From: Aestuariivita sp.
GTDB lineage: Bacteria; Pseudomonadota; Alphaproteobacteria; Rhodobacterales; Rhodobacteraceae
DNA length: 64,000 nucleotides
NCBI RefSeq assembly: GCF_021404545.1
Contig: NZ_JAAWWD010000001.1
Location: 175,843 to 239,842 of the forward strand
Direction: 5' to 3'
Shown here piece by piece: positions 43,674 to 53,214 of the stretch. A program made the position numbers and the translations under genes. Within the stretch, counting starts at the first letter, position 1; each line of letters starts with the position of its first letter. The notes beneath the pieces are model-generated. The model was not told the DNA's origin. It saw only the letters and a list, made by a program, of their open reading frames with translations, and made no database searches.

Positions 43674-44467
43674 GCGCATTGGTCGACATTCGGGACCTCG
43701 TCGTTTCTTACCCCGACATGGCGCGCAAGCCCCTGTTGGGCGCCGCACCCCGTAACACGGTCCTGCACGGGATCACTTTGGCGGTCGGGCGCGGTCAGAT
43801 TATCGGCATCGTTGGCGAAAGCGGGTCGGGCAAATCCACGCTGGGCCGCGCCATCCTGCGCCTGATCGAGCCCGATCAGGGTCAGATCGTCTTTGACGGT
43901 ACCGACATCACCCATCTGGACGACCGCGCCCTGCGCGCCTTGCGGCCCCGGTTTCAGATGATTTTCCAGGATCCGATGTCTTCACTCAACCCGCGCCAGA
44001 CGCTGCATCGTCTGATCGCTACTCCGCTGGCCATTCGCGGCGACACACAGGCGATGGACAAAGCCGCCAACGCCCTTGACCGGGTTGGCCTGCCAAGCCG
44101 TTTTCTGGCACGCTATCCGCATGAGCTGTCGGGCGGTCAGCGGCAACGGGTCGGCATCGCCCGGGCCATCGTTCAATCGCCGGATTTCATTGTGGCGGAC
44201 GAAATCGCGAGCGGCCTTGACGTGTCGTCCCAGGCGGTGGTGCTGACATTGCTGCAAGACATCGTGCGCGAAACAGGCACGACACTTGCCTTTATCTCAC
44301 ACGATCTGTCGGTCGTGCGACGCCTCTGCGACAGCGTCGTGGTGATGGCGGGCGGCAAAATCGTCGAAGCCGCCCGCACCACCACACTCTTTAACACGCC
44401 GCAAAGCGGCTACACTCGTAAATTACTGGAGGCCATCCCCCTGCCTGAACCGGATCAGGTCTGGTAA
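43670..44467 (+). CDS. ABC transporter ATPase, DppF type
   Basis: 265 residues. Walker A GESGSGKST, signature LSGGQRQRVGIARA, Walker B IVADEIASGLD. It completes the importer begun at 39384. The gene ends only 4 bp from the convergent kynureninase gene, so transcripts from both strands must overlap or end inside each other. Confidence 0.93.
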   Translation: MSALVDIRDLVVSYPDMARKPLLGAAPRNTVLHGITLAVGRGQIIGIVGESGSGKSTLGRAILRLIEPDQGQIVFDGTDITHLDDRALRALRPRFQMIFQDPMSSLNPRQTLHRLIATPLAIRGDTQAMDKAANALDRVGLPSRFLARYPHELSGGQRQRVGIARAIVQSPDFIVADEIASGLDVSSQAVVLTLLQDIVRETGTTLAFISHDLSVVRRLCDSVVVMAGGKIVEAARTTTLFNTPQSGYTRKLLEAIPLPEPDQVW

Positions 44468-44471
44468 AATC

Positions 44472-45674
44472 TCAGGTCACCCTCCGTGTCTGCTTGTACT
44501 CAGGCCGATCCCACAGCCTGTTTCTCATTACATCCGCCAAAACATCCGCCGCGCGCCGCACATCGCTCTCGTCGATATAAAGCGGTGTGAAACCGAACCG
44601 CATGATGTTGGGCGCCCGGAAATCGCCGATCACATTGCGCGCGACCAACGCCTGCATCGCGGCGTCCCCATGCTCGAAGATGAACGACACCTGACTGCCG
44701 CGCAGCGTGCCCTCACGCGGGCTGGCCAGCGTCAGCTCGGGGCAGCGCGCCTCGACCTCGGCAATAAAGAGATCCGATAGCGACAGGCAGGCCGCGCGCA
44801 GCTCGTTCATATCGACGCCATCCCAAACCCTCATCGCCGCCTCAAGCGCCCTGAGTTGCAGGATCGGCGGGGTGCCAACCCGCATCCGTTCGATATCGGG
44901 CGCCGGGCGATAGCCGGGTTCGAATGCAAAAGGCGCGTCATGGCCCAGCCAGCCGCAGAGTGCTGGCGACAGATCCCCCACGATATCGGGTCGAACATAG
45001 ATAAACGCCGGGGCACCAGGACCGCCATTGAGGTATTTATAGGTGCAGCCCACAGCAAACTCGCACCCGCTCCCTTCCAGATCGACGGGCAGTGCGCCCG
45101 CACTATGCGCCAGATCCCAGATCATAACCGCGTCGGCCCGATGCGCGGCTTGGGTCAGGGCGGTCATGTCATGCTTGCGCCCGGTGCGGTAATCGACCTC
45201 GGTCAGCATGACCGCCGCCACCTCGTCGGTGATCGCGGCCTCAACCTCGTCGGGCGCCACGACGCGCAGCTCGTGCCCTTGCCCCATATGGCTAATCAGC
45301 CCCTGCGCCATATAAAGATCGGACGGGAAATTGCCGCTATCGGACAGGATCACCCGCCGGTCGGGGCGCATCTTGACCGCCGAGGCCAGCGCCTGAAACA
45401 CCTTGATCGACAGCGTGTCGCCGGTGGTCACCGACCCTGTCGGCGCACCGATCAACCGACCGATCATATCGCCCACCTGTTTCGGCAGGCCCATCCAATC
45501 ATCGACATTCCAGCCCTTGATCAGATGCGCGCCCCATTGGCCGGTTATGGTTTCCGCCACATGCGCCGCAACCGATTTCGGCAACGGACCCAGCGAGTTG
45601 CCGTCAAGATAAATCACCCCTTCCGGCAGATCGAAAAGCTCCTTGGCAGGCAGAGACCTGGACGTATCCTTCAT
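44472..45674 (-). CDS. kynU: Kynureninase
   Basis: 400 residues. A PLP enzyme that cleaves kynurenine to anthranilate and alanine. The PLP lysine is Lys213 in CTYKYLNGGPG, with the aspartate of WDLAHSAGALPVDL at 187. The N-terminal IYLDGNSLGPLP is typical. ATG 45674 overlaps the tryptophan dioxygenase stop (TGATG), which fixes the start. Co-translation with kynA and GntR gives a tryptophan-to-anthranilate operon needing only a formamidase from elsewhere. Confidence 0.96.
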   Translation of the reverse strand: MKDTSRSLPAKELFDLPEGVIYLDGNSLGPLPKSVAAHVAETITGQWGAHLIKGWNVDDWMGLPKQVGDMIGRLIGAPTGSVTTGDTLSIKVFQALASAVKMRPDRRVILSDSGNFPSDLYMAQGLISHMGQGHELRVVAPDEVEAAITDEVAAVMLTEVDYRTGRKHDMTALTQAAHRADAVMIWDLAHSAGALPVDLEGSGCEFAVGCTYKYLNGGPGAPAFIYVRPDIVGDLSPALCGWLGHDAPFAFEPGYRPAPDIERMRVGTPPILQLRALEAAMRVWDGVDMNELRAACLSLSDLFIAEVEARCPELTLASPREGTLRGSQVSFIFEHGDAAMQALVARNVIGDFRAPNIMRFGFTPLYIDESDVRRAADVLADVMRNRLWDRPEYKQTRRVT

Positions 45675-46507
45675 CACAATTGCCCCCGCATGTTCCACAG
45701 TTCGGGGAAAAGCTCGACCTCCAGCATGCGCCGCAGGTATTTCACTCCTGACGTACCCCCTGTGCCACGTTTAAACCCAATAATCCGCTCAACCGTGGTG
45801 ACATGGTTGAATCGCCAGCGGCGAAAGTAGTCCTCAAGATCGACCAGCTTTTCGGCCAGTTCATAAAGCGTCCAGTGCGTTTCGGGATCGCGGTAGATCG
45901 TGGTCCAGGCCGCCATCACCTCATCATTGGCCAAATGCGGCTGATCCATCCGGAACACTGCCGGATCAAAGCTGGTGCCCAGATGATCGGCCAATTGGCG
46001 CAGCACCACGTGATAGACCGAGGGCGTCTCGAGCTCCTGCACCAGCATCCGGTGCAGATCGGGGCGATGCTCATGCACCGTGAGCATCGCGCGGTTGCGA
46101 TTGCCCAGAATGAACTCGATCAGCCGGTATTGATGCGACTGAAACCCCGAGGATTGGCCCAGATCCTCGCGAAAGGCGGTGTATTCGCTGGGCGTCATGG
46201 TGCGCAGCACATCCCAGGCGCCGTTCAGCTGCTCGAAAATCCGCGATACCCGTGTGAGCATCTTGAACGCAGGCGGAAACTGCCGGTCTTCCAGCGCGCC
46301 GCGTGCCGTCGACAGCTCATGCAGGCACAACCGCATCCACAGCTCGGAGGTCTGATGCTGAATGATGAACAGCATCTCGTCATGGGCATTCGATTGCAGA
46401 TTCTGCGCGCCCAGGATCGGGTCGAGCGACAGGTAATCGCCATAGCTCATCGCGGTGTCAAAGCGCATCTTCGCTCCGTCCCGCGCTGGATCATATGCCG
46501 TGGTCAT
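45674..46507 (-). CDS. kynA: Tryptophan 2,3-dioxygenase
   Basis: 277 residues, the usual bacterial length. This haem enzyme opens the indole ring of tryptophan to N-formylkynurenine. Family motifs are present: [37 protein letters not shown] (positions about 40-60) with the active-site histidine, and [25 protein letters not shown] in the C-terminal haem region. It overlaps the GntR gene (ATGA) and kynU (TGATG). The order regulator, dioxygenase, kynureninase in one unit is a compact kyn operon. Confidence 0.96.
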   Translation of the reverse strand: MTTAYDPARDGAKMRFDTAMSYGDYLSLDPILGAQNLQSNAHDEMLFIIQHQTSELWMRLCLHELSTARGALEDRQFPPAFKMLTRVSRIFEQLNGAWDVLRTMTPSEYTAFREDLGQSSGFQSHQYRLIEFILGNRNRAMLTVHEHRPDLHRMLVQELETPSVYHVVLRQLADHLGTSFDPAVFRMDQPHLANDEVMAAWTTIYRDPETHWTLYELAEKLVDLEDYFRRWRFNHVTTVERIIGFKRGTGGTSGVKYLRRMLEVELFPELWNMRGQL

Positions 46508-47265
46508 GAAAGTGCCTCCTGAAATGATCTGGCATCCACGCCGTTGTTTTGCAGCAGATCCCCCAACTGGAGGAAGGCTTGGGTCGAGATGCTGGAATGT
46601 CCCGCAAAGCTTTCCATCGCGGCATCGGCATCGCGGTTCAACGCCACATCGTACAGCCGCTGATGCGGCGCCAGCTCCATCGAGGTGGCAAAGACCTGCG
46701 CGGCCCGCTCCGCCTGATCCGGCTTGGTCTGGGCAAGATCGCGCAGCCCGTTCTGGATGTGGATGTAATAGCGCCCCAGCCGATCGGTGATCGTCTTGCG
46801 AAACCGTTGCATCAGCGGCGAGGGGGCTGCCGCGATCAGCGCGTTGTGAAACCGCTCGTGATAGCGCGTCCAGTCTTCCAGTGCTGTATCGTCCTGCAGG
46901 ATCGACGGCACCGGCGATCTGGACAGGTGATGAAAACTGCCTACCACGGTGGCCTCCCAGGCGTCATCGCCATGGGTGATCGCATCGAAAAACAGCTTTC
47001 CCTCGATCGTGCTGCGCGACTGTTCGAGGTCCAGCAACCCATCCAGTGACAGCTGCGCCACGCGGAATCCTTTGTTGTGCTCTGGGATGACCAGTTGCTC
47101 GGTGCTGAGCCTGTTGAGGCATTCACGCACAGGCGTCAGGCCAATCCCATACCGCTCTGACAGGCTGTGAACGCGCAGCGCGCTGCCCGGTGCAAGGTCC
47201 AGTCGCAGGATATCCTGGCGCATCCGCTGATACAGTCTGTCGGATTTGGATTGCAAAGCACACAC
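46504..47265 (-). CDS. GntR-family regulator (FCD type) heading the kyn operon
   Basis: 253 residues. Winged helix at about 8-75 ([21 protein letters not shown], then [20 protein letters not shown]) and an all-helical FCD-type effector domain. The start is GTG 47265. Being first in the operon, it probably controls itself with kynA and kynU. The AT-rich promoter upstream (47280-47350) contains a candidate site (47289-47304). Kynurenine or anthranilate are plausible effectors. Confidence 0.88.
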   Translation of the reverse strand: MCALQSKSDRLYQRMRQDILRLDLAPGSALRVHSLSERYGIGLTPVRECLNRLSTEQLVIPEHNKGFRVAQLSLDGLLDLEQSRSTIEGKLFFDAITHGDDAWEATVVGSFHHLSRSPVPSILQDDTALEDWTRYHERFHNALIAAAPSPLMQRFRKTITDRLGRYYIHIQNGLRDLAQTKPDQAERAAQVFATSMELAPHQRLYDVALNRDADAAMESFAGHSSISTQAFLQLGDLLQNNGVDARSFQEALS

Positions 47266-47288
47266 GGCGGCGAATCTCGTTTATTTTG

Positions 47289-47304
47289 TATGTTGTCTCA
47301 CATA
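47289..47304. promoter_or_regulatory. Candidate GntR operator in the kyn promoter
   Basis: TATGT (47289-47293) and ACATA (47300-47304) form an inverted repeat around TGTCTC, containing the TGT...ACA core typical of FadR-type GntR sites. It lies 24 bp before the GntR start, in the most AT-rich stretch of the window (about 47280-47350). Confidence 0.5.
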
Positions 47305-47358
47305 TAGCATAAAAAAATAAGAATCATATATAATAATTAAAAAAATATAGAAGAGGTC

Positions 47359-47382
47359 AGGCTTGCTGTTTAATGCAAGCCT
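47359..47382. promoter_or_regulatory. Inverted repeat in the kyn/SDR divergent region
   Basis: AGGCTTGC (47359-47366) and GCAAGCCT (47375-47382) form a perfect 8-bp inverted repeat with an 8-bp centre, followed by AAAATATT and then GCTTGAAA at 47394. It may be an operator or a hairpin in the leader of either unit. The rest of the 335-bp gap (47266-47600) has no gene. Confidence 0.5.
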
Positions 47383-47600
47383 AAAATATTACTGCTTGAA
47401 ACTTACCGCGGCTCAATCTAGCCTGATTGGGATCGGTATGAGGGAGGGTCCGTGATGCGCGCTGCACATCCCGACTATGGACGGAATGCCCCGGTAGGGG
47501 ACGCCGCTTTGGCTTGGCTGCGTGCCTGGAGCACGCATCGCCCCGTCTTGGCCTGCTACTCTGTCCAGCCCCTCTTGCACAGTCAAGCCGGAACGGCCTT

Positions 47601-48344
47601 GTGACCCTTGTCGGCGCGCATGCGGTTGTTACGGGCGGTGGCACCGGTGTGGGAGCTGAAATCGCCGCGCGGCTCAGCGGTGCCGGGGCACAGGTCACGA
47701 TACTGGGCCGAAGCGAGGGCCCGCTCAAAGAGCAGGGGCTGCCCTATCAGATTTGCGACGTCACGGATCCGAAGGCCGTGTCAATGGCCATGGACAAGGC
47801 GCGCGCCGATCATGGACCGATCACCATCGCGGTGGCCAATGCGGGTGCCGCGCTGAGCAAGCCGTTCGCCAAGATGACGGCGGCGGATCTGTCGGCGATG
47901 ACAGATGTGAACCTGCTGGGCGTCTTTAACATCTGGCAGGCGGTTCTACCGGACATGCAAACCGCGGGCGCGGGTCGACTGATCGCCATCGCGTCGACTG
48001 CCGGGCTCAAGGGCTACCCATATGTCGCGGGCTATTGCGCGGCCAAGCATGGAGTCGTTGGCCTGACCCGCGCGCTTTCGCTGGAGCTGGCCCAAACCCC
48101 GATCACCGTTAACGCGGTCTGCCCCGGCTTTGTCGAGACGCCAATGCTGGACCGGTCGATCCGAACTATTGTAGACAAAACCGGAATGAGCGAGGACGAG
48201 GCAGCCAGATCGCTGACCAAGAGCAACCCGCAAAGGCGCTTTATCCAAACCGATGAGGTTGCGGGCGCTGTGTTGTGGCTGTGTTCGGACGCGGCGCGGT
48301 CGGTCAATGGCCATGCCCTCAGCCTGTCAGGGGGGGAAATATGA
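47601..48344 (+). CDS. SDR oxidoreductase, 3-hydroxyacyl-CoA dehydrogenase-like
   Basis: 247 residues from GTG 47601. Rossmann motif TGGGTGVGAEIA, NAGA, catalytic serine in AIASTAG, and YCAAK with both tyrosine and lysine present, so it should be an active NAD(P) dehydrogenase. The frame is open further upstream to 47514, but the family alignment begins at VTLVGAHAVVTGG. It is first in the operon of MarR, hydratase, acyl-CoA dehydrogenase, ligase and RidA-like genes and would oxidise a hydroxyacyl-CoA in a beta-oxidation-like ring degradation. Confidence 0.87.
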   Translation: MTLVGAHAVVTGGGTGVGAEIAARLSGAGAQVTILGRSEGPLKEQGLPYQICDVTDPKAVSMAMDKARADHGPITIAVANAGAALSKPFAKMTAADLSAMTDVNLLGVFNIWQAVLPDMQTAGAGRLIAIASTAGLKGYPYVAGYCAAKHGVVGLTRALSLELAQTPITVNAVCPGFVETPMLDRSIRTIVDKTGMSEDEAARSLTKSNPQRRFIQTDEVAGAVLWLCSDAARSVNGHALSLSGGEI

Positions 48345-48820
48345 CGCGAAACAACCTGCAAGACGCCGCCGATACCTCGCCTTCCAAAGAGCGGCTGCGC
48401 CTTTGGCTGCGCTTTCTCAAGGCCAGCCGCGCGGTGGAGTCGCAATTGCGCGCCAACCTGCGCAAGGAATTCAGCAGCACCTTGCCGCGCTTTGACGTGA
48501 TGGCGGCGCTCTCGCGCTATGGGGATGGTTTGAAGATGTCCCAGCTATCGGGCGTGCTGCGGGTGTCGAATGGCAATGTCACCGGCATCGTGGACCGGCT
48601 GGCCGAAGAAGGGTGTATCGTGCGTGTCGCGGTGCCGGGCGACCGGCGCGCCTCCCTTGTGCGGCTGACACGCAAAGGCCGGGAGGAGTTCGACCGGCAG
48701 GCCAAGGCGCATGAGGCCTGGATCAACGATATGCTTGGCGATTTCTCGGCTCAGGAGGCCAGCGACATCGCACAGCGTCTGGAACAAATGGAAAAATCGC
48801 TTCACGGAGACGACGATTAA
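48341..48820 (+). CDS. MarR-family regulator within the aromatic-CoA operon
   Basis: 159 residues. A winged helix spans about 55-115 ([20 protein letters not shown], then [20 protein letters not shown] with the wing), flanked by the dimer helices. ATG 48341 has GGGGGAAAT before it and overlaps the SDR stop; its own stop overlaps the hydratase start. MarR proteins in aromatic-CoA clusters commonly sense aryl-CoA. It is a good candidate to bind the TTCAAGCTTGAA boxes, though the MarR at 57066 is an alternative. Confidence 0.9.
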   Translation: MTRNNLQDAADTSPSKERLRLWLRFLKASRAVESQLRANLRKEFSSTLPRFDVMAALSRYGDGLKMSQLSGVLRVSNGNVTGIVDRLAEEGCIVRVAVPGDRRASLVRLTRKGREEFDRQAKAHEAWINDMLGDFSAQEASDIAQRLEQMEKSLHGDDD

Positions 48821-49620
48821 TGCGCAGCAACACCCAGCATTTCAGGTGCAGCATCCAGGATGGGATCGCGACGGTGTCGCTGAACCGACCCGACCGCAAG
48901 AACCCGCTGACCTTCGACAGCTATGCCGAGCTGCGCGACTGGTTTCGCGATCTGCCCTATTCGGATGAGGTGCATGCGGTGGTCTTTGCCTCCAATGGCG
49001 GCAATTTTTCCTCGGGCGGGGACGTGCATGACATCATCGGGCCTTTGACCCGGATGAACATGAAGGACCTGTTGCAGTTCACCCGCATGACCGGCGATCT
49101 GGTCAAGGCGATGGTCAATTGCGGCAAGCCGGTGATCGCGGCCATTGACGGGATCTGTGTGGGTGCCGGTGCGATCATCGCGATGGCCTCTGACCTGCGG
49201 ATCGGCACGCCGGAGGCCAAGACGGCGTTTCTGTTTACCCGGGTGGGGCTTGCGGGCTGCGATATGGGCGCTTGCGCGATCCTGCCCCGGCTGATCGGAC
49301 AGGGGCGCGCGGCGGAGCTTCTTTACACGGGCCGCACGATGAGTGCGGATGAGGGCGAACGCTGGGGCTTTTTCAACAAGCTGGTGGCCGCCGATGCGCT
49401 GGAGGCCGAGGCGCAGTCTCTGGCCGAGCGGATCGTAGCGGGTCCGAATTTCGCACATATGATGACCAAGACCATGCTGGCCCAGGAATGGTCGATGTCC
49501 ATCGAACAGGCGATCGAGGCCGAGGCCCAGGCTCAGGCGATCTGCATGCAAACCGGCGATTTCGAGCGCGCGTACACAGCGTTCGTCGCCAAACAAAAGC
49601 CCGTGTTCGAAGGCGACTGA
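48820..49620 (+). CDS. Enoyl-CoA hydratase/isomerase-family protein
   Basis: 266 residues, crotonase fold. Oxyanion-hole segments [16 protein letters not shown] and [19 protein letters not shown] are present. Hydration of a cyclic enoyl-CoA or ring hydrolysis would fit a pathway in which the aromatic ring is first hydroxylated and reduced as CoA ester. It is translationally coupled to the MarR gene. The C-terminus ends in [12 protein letters not shown], usual for this subgroup. Confidence 0.9.
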   Translation: MRSNTQHFRCSIQDGIATVSLNRPDRKNPLTFDSYAELRDWFRDLPYSDEVHAVVFASNGGNFSSGGDVHDIIGPLTRMNMKDLLQFTRMTGDLVKAMVNCGKPVIAAIDGICVGAGAIIAMASDLRIGTPEAKTAFLFTRVGLAGCDMGACAILPRLIGQGRAAELLYTGRTMSADEGERWGFFNKLVAADALEAEAQSLAERIVAGPNFAHMMTKTMLAQEWSMSIEQAIEAEAQAQAICMQTGDFERAYTAFVAKQKPVFEGD

Positions 49621-49622
49621 AC

Positions 49623-49662
49623 GTGGGAGCCTCCGGCGGGGAATATTTAAGGCCAGAAGAAG
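49623..49662 (+). repeat. 40-bp intergenic repeat, copy 2
   Basis: GGGAGCCTCCGGCGG, four variable bases, TATTT, six variable bases and AGAAGAAG; same length and layout as 5421-5460. It lies between the hydratase stop and the acyl-CoA dehydrogenase ATG (49679), inside a single operon, so its AGAAGAAG end is close to the ribosome-binding region. Confidence 0.7.
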
Positions 49663-49678
49663 CATTGGGGTGCATGGA

Positions 49679-50842
49679 ATGTCTGATCGCAGTTTTCTGA
49701 CCTGGCCTTTTTTTGAGGAGCGCCATCGCGGTCTGGCAATAAAGCTTGATAGTTGGGCGGAGACGCATCTGGCGGAAATCAACCATGGCGATACCGATGC
49801 GGCGTGCCGCGCTCTGGTCGGGGCCCTGGGCGCCGGCGGGTGGTTGTCGCATGCCGCGGTGAGCCCGGACAGCAATACGCCGCTGGACGTGCGCACGCTG
49901 TGCCTGATCCGCGAGACGCTGGCGCGGCATGACGGGCTGGCGGATTTCGCCTTTGCCATGCAGGGGTTGGGCACCGGGGCGATTTCGTTGTTCGGCAGTG
50001 AGGAGCAGAAGGCCGAATGGCTGCCCCGGGTGCGTGCGGGCGAGGCGATCTCGGCCTTTGCGCTGACCGAGCCGCGCTCGGGCTCGGACGTGGCCAATTC
50101 GACGATGACGGCCCGGCTGGAGGGCGACAGCTATGTGCTGAACGGGGAAAAGACCTGGATTTCGAACGGGGGGATCGCGGATGTCTATACGGTGTTTGCC
50201 CGCACTGGCGAGGCGCCCGGCGCCAAGGGGCTGAGCGCGTTCATCGTGCCCGCCGACACGCCCGGGCTGCGCGTGGCCGAGCGGCTGGAGACCATCGCGC
50301 CGCATCCCCTGGCCACACTGGCCTTTGAAGACTGTCGCGTCCCGGCAAGCGCGCTGATCGGGACCAGCGGGGCGGGCTTTCGCATCGCGATGTCGGTGCT
50401 GGACGTGTTCCGCTCTACCGTGGCGGCGGCCGCCCTTGGATTTGCGCGCCGCGCGCTGGATGAAGCGATTGCGCGCGTCACCACCCGACAGGTGCAGGGC
50501 GCGCCGCTTTTCGAGTTGCAGATGGTGCAGGGGCATATCGCGGATATGGCGATGGATGTGGATGCGGCGGCCCTGCTGATCTATCGCGCGGCCTGGGCCA
50601 AGGACAGCGGCGCGCCACGGGTCAGTCGCGAGGCGGCGATGGCAAAGCTCTTCTCCACCGATCAGGCGCAGAAGGTCATCGATGCCGCCGTCCAGTTGCA
50701 TGGCGGCGATGGCGTGCGGTCCGGCGAGACGGTGGAGCGGCTGTACCGGGAAATCCGCGCCTTGAGGATCTATGAAGGCGCCTCGGACGTGCAGCGCGTG
50801 ATCATCGCGCGCCAGACCGTCGGCGCCTATCAGGGAGGGTGA
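49679..50842 (+). CDS. Acyl-CoA dehydrogenase
   Basis: 387 residues. FAD enzyme that introduces a double bond next to a CoA thioester. Motifs: [36 protein letters not shown], and the C-terminal [10 protein letters not shown] with the catalytic glutamate at the position usual for this family. ATG 49679 is chosen over GTG 49670 because the family begins at about [10 protein letters not shown]. In this operon it probably acts on a cyclic CoA ester made by the monooxygenase/reductase. The ligase follows after 3 bp. Confidence 0.92.
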   Translation: MSDRSFLTWPFFEERHRGLAIKLDSWAETHLAEINHGDTDAACRALVGALGAGGWLSHAAVSPDSNTPLDVRTLCLIRETLARHDGLADFAFAMQGLGTGAISLFGSEEQKAEWLPRVRAGEAISAFALTEPRSGSDVANSTMTARLEGDSYVLNGEKTWISNGGIADVYTVFARTGEAPGAKGLSAFIVPADTPGLRVAERLETIAPHPLATLAFEDCRVPASALIGTSGAGFRIAMSVLDVFRSTVAAAALGFARRALDEAIARVTTRQVQGAPLFELQMVQGHIADMAMDVDAAALLIYRAAWAKDSGAPRVSREAAMAKLFSTDQAQKVIDAAVQLHGGDGVRSGETVERLYREIRALRIYEGASDVQRVIIARQTVGAYQGG

Positions 50843-50845
50843 TCG

Positions 50846-52474
50846 ATGCTGGGCCCGACTGCACATGTCGACACATTCACACGCGACAACCTGCCGCCTG
50901 TCGATCAGTGGCCCGATTTCCTGCTGGATGGGTTCGATTACCCTGACCGGATCAATGCCGGGGTCGAGTTGACGGACGCAATGGTTGGCAAGGGTTTTGG
51001 CGACCGCACGGCGCTGATCGGCAATGGCAGGCGGCGCACCTATAAGGAGCTGAGCGACTGGACCAACCGTCTGGCCCATGCGCTGGTCGAGGATCTGGGC
51101 GTGCGCCCCGGCAACCGCGTGCTGATCCGGTCGGCCAATAATCCCGCGATGGTGGCCTGCTGGCTGGCCGCCACCAAGGTCGGCGCGGTGGTCGTAAACA
51201 CCATGCCGATGCTGCGCGTGGGCGAGCTGTTGGCAATCGTCAAGAAAGGCCAGATCACCCACGCGTTGTGCGATACGCGGCTGATGGATGAGATGACCGC
51301 CTGCGCCAAGCAAAGCGATGTGCTGACCCATGTGATCGGGTTTGACGGCACCTCGAACCACGATGCCGAACTGGACCGGCTGGCGCTGCAGAAATCAGTG
51401 CAGTTTGAGGCGGTTCAGACCGGACGAGATGACGTGGCGCTGCTGGGCTTTACCTCCGGCACGACGGGCGAGCCGAAGGCCACAATGCATTTTCACCGCG
51501 ATCTGTTGATCATCGCGGATGGCTATGCGCGCGAGGTGCTGAATGTGGTGCCCGAGGACGTCTTTGTGGGCTCCCCTCCGCTGGCGTTCACCTTTGGGCT
51601 GGGCGGGCTTGCGATCTTTCCCCTGCGGTTCGGGGCCACGGCGACCCTGCTGGAGCAGGCCACACCGCCCAACATGATCGAGATCATCGAGACATACAAA
51701 GCCACCGTCTGTTTCACCGCGCCGACCGCTTACCGCGCGATGCTGGCCGCGATGGAAGAGGGCGCGGACCTGTCCTCCCTGCGTGCGGCCGTGTCGGCGG
51801 GAGAGACCCTGCCCGCCCCGGTCTATGACGACTGGATGGCCAAGACGGGCAAGCCGATGCTGGACGGGATCGGCGCGACCGAGATGCTGCATATCTTTAT
51901 CACCAACCGGTTCGACGATCACAGGCCCGCCTGCACCGGGCGCCCTGTCACCGGTTATGAGGCCAAGATCATCGGCGAAGACGGCACAGACCTGCCCCGG
52001 GGCGAGGTCGGTCGGCTCGCCGTGCGCGGGCCGACCGGGTGCCGCTATCTCAATGACGACCGGCAAAGGGGCTATGTCATGGACGGCTGGAACCTCACCG
52101 GCGACGCGTTCGTGATGGATGCGGACGGCTATCTGCATTTCGCGGCCCGCAATGACGATATGATCGTCTCATCGGGTTACAACATCGCGGGACCGGAGGT
52201 GGAGGCCGCGTTGCTGGCGCATCCACTGGTGGGCGAATGCGCGGTGATCGGCGCTCCGGATGACGCACGCGGCATGATTGTTGAAGCGCATGTGGTTCTG
52301 GCGGATGGTGTCCCTTCGCCTGAGACAATCAAGCTCTTGCAGGATCACGTCAAGGCGACTATCGCCCCCTTCAAATACCCCCGCAGCGTTGTCTTTTGCG
52401 ATGCCCTGCCGAAGACCCAGACCGGCAAGATCCAACGCTTCCTTCTTAAAAAGGCTAAAGGCGCAGACGCCTGA
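50846..52474 (+). CDS. Aromatic acid-CoA ligase, 2-aminobenzoate/benzoate-CoA ligase type
   Basis: 542 residues, AMP-forming. P-loop GFTSGTTGEPKATMHFH, core motif DGIGATEMLHIFITN, and the C-terminal PKTQTGKIQR with the catalytic lysine. Length and the N-terminal PPVDQWPDFL resemble benzoate-CoA and 2-aminobenzoate-CoA ligases. With kynureninase nearby and a 2-aminobenzoyl-CoA monooxygenase candidate at 26192, anthranilate is the most economical substrate; salicylate is the main alternative. A substrate test is needed to separate them. Confidence 0.88.
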   Translation: MLGPTAHVDTFTRDNLPPVDQWPDFLLDGFDYPDRINAGVELTDAMVGKGFGDRTALIGNGRRRTYKELSDWTNRLAHALVEDLGVRPGNRVLIRSANNPAMVACWLAATKVGAVVVNTMPMLRVGELLAIVKKGQITHALCDTRLMDEMTACAKQSDVLTHVIGFDGTSNHDAELDRLALQKSVQFEAVQTGRDDVALLGFTSGTTGEPKATMHFHRDLLIIADGYAREVLNVVPEDVFVGSPPLAFTFGLGGLAIFPLRFGATATLLEQATPPNMIEIIETYKATVCFTAPTAYRAMLAAMEEGADLSSLRAAVSAGETLPAPVYDDWMAKTGKPMLDGIGATEMLHIFITNRFDDHRPACTGRPVTGYEAKIIGEDGTDLPRGEVGRLAVRGPTGCRYLNDDRQRGYVMDGWNLTGDAFVMDADGYLHFAARNDDMIVSSGYNIAGPEVEAALLAHPLVGECAVIGAPDDARGMIVEAHVVLADGVPSPETIKLLQDHVKATIAPFKYPRSVVFCDALPKTQTGKIQRFLLKKAKGADA

Positions 52475-52527
52475 CCCATTCCCACCGCCCGAAGTTGAAC
52501 CGCAACCCTCAAGAGTCGGACCCAGAC

Positions 52528-52932
52528 ATGACCAGCACGATCATACACCCCGAGGGCTGGAAGCCCGCCAAAGGATACGCCAACGGGATGCTGGCGACGG
52601 ACGGCACGCTGTATATCGGGGGGCAGATCGGCTGGACCGCGGATCAGAAATTCGCGTCCCATGACTTCATCGGTCAAATGGAACAGGCCCTGCGCAATAT
52701 CGTCGAGATCGTCGAGGCGGCGGGCGGGAGTGTCACCGATATCACCCGTCTGACCTGGTTCGTGATCGACAAGGCGGAATACCTGGCCCGTCAGCGGGAG
52801 GTGGGGGAGGTCTATCGCCGCGTGCTGGGCCGCCACTTCCCTGCGATGTCGATGCTGGTGGTTGCAGGCCTGATCGAGGATCAGGCGCTGGTTGAAATCG
52901 AGGCGACCGCTTACCTCTCCAATCCACGCTAA
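52528..52932 (+). CDS. RidA-like protein without the conserved arginine
   Basis: 134 residues of the RidA/YjgF fold: YIGGQIGWTAD, LRNIVEIVEAAGGSVTDITR, and the C-terminal LVEIEATAY. RidA deaminases hydrolyse enamines/imines using an arginine just before the last strands (pattern ARxxVxVxxLP). Here that site reads FPAMSMLVVAGL, so the arginine is replaced by methionine. An altered role in hydrolysing an aminated ring-opening product, or no imine deaminase activity, is possible. ATG 52528 is preferred over an upstream in-frame start (52495). Last gene of the operon; the 282 bp after it (52933-53214) show nothing recognisable. Confidence 0.85.
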   Translation: MTSTIIHPEGWKPAKGYANGMLATDGTLYIGGQIGWTADQKFASHDFIGQMEQALRNIVEIVEAAGGSVTDITRLTWFVIDKAEYLARQREVGEVYRRVLGRHFPAMSMLVVAGLIEDQALVEIEATAYLSNPR

Positions 52933-53214
52933 AGGCGCCATTCGGCCCAATTGATCGGGCATGGTCCGATACACAAGCAGACGTCAATGCGCAGACCGGG
53001 TGAACATATCGGTTCTGGACACGCCGCCTTTGCAAGCAATGCGCAATAACACATGTCGTCCGAAGGCATGTGGCTTCTGATCCCATCTCAGGCCAGCCGG
53101 TCGGTGACGATATCGTGCAACCGCAATGCGACGAGCGCGCGGCTAACATTCTGTGCCTAACGGTCCATCCAGGCATCATCCGGGTTGCAGCGAAGCTGTC
53201 CGATCTTGGCCCTG

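Noticed and set aside
49373..51361. 662-residue open frame on the minus strand
   Set aside because: It is antisense to enoyl-CoA hydratase, acyl-CoA dehydrogenase and CoA ligase genes that all have clear motifs. Long antisense frames are expected in high-GC DNA, and its composition (His, Arg, Gly rich) is typical of such shadows.
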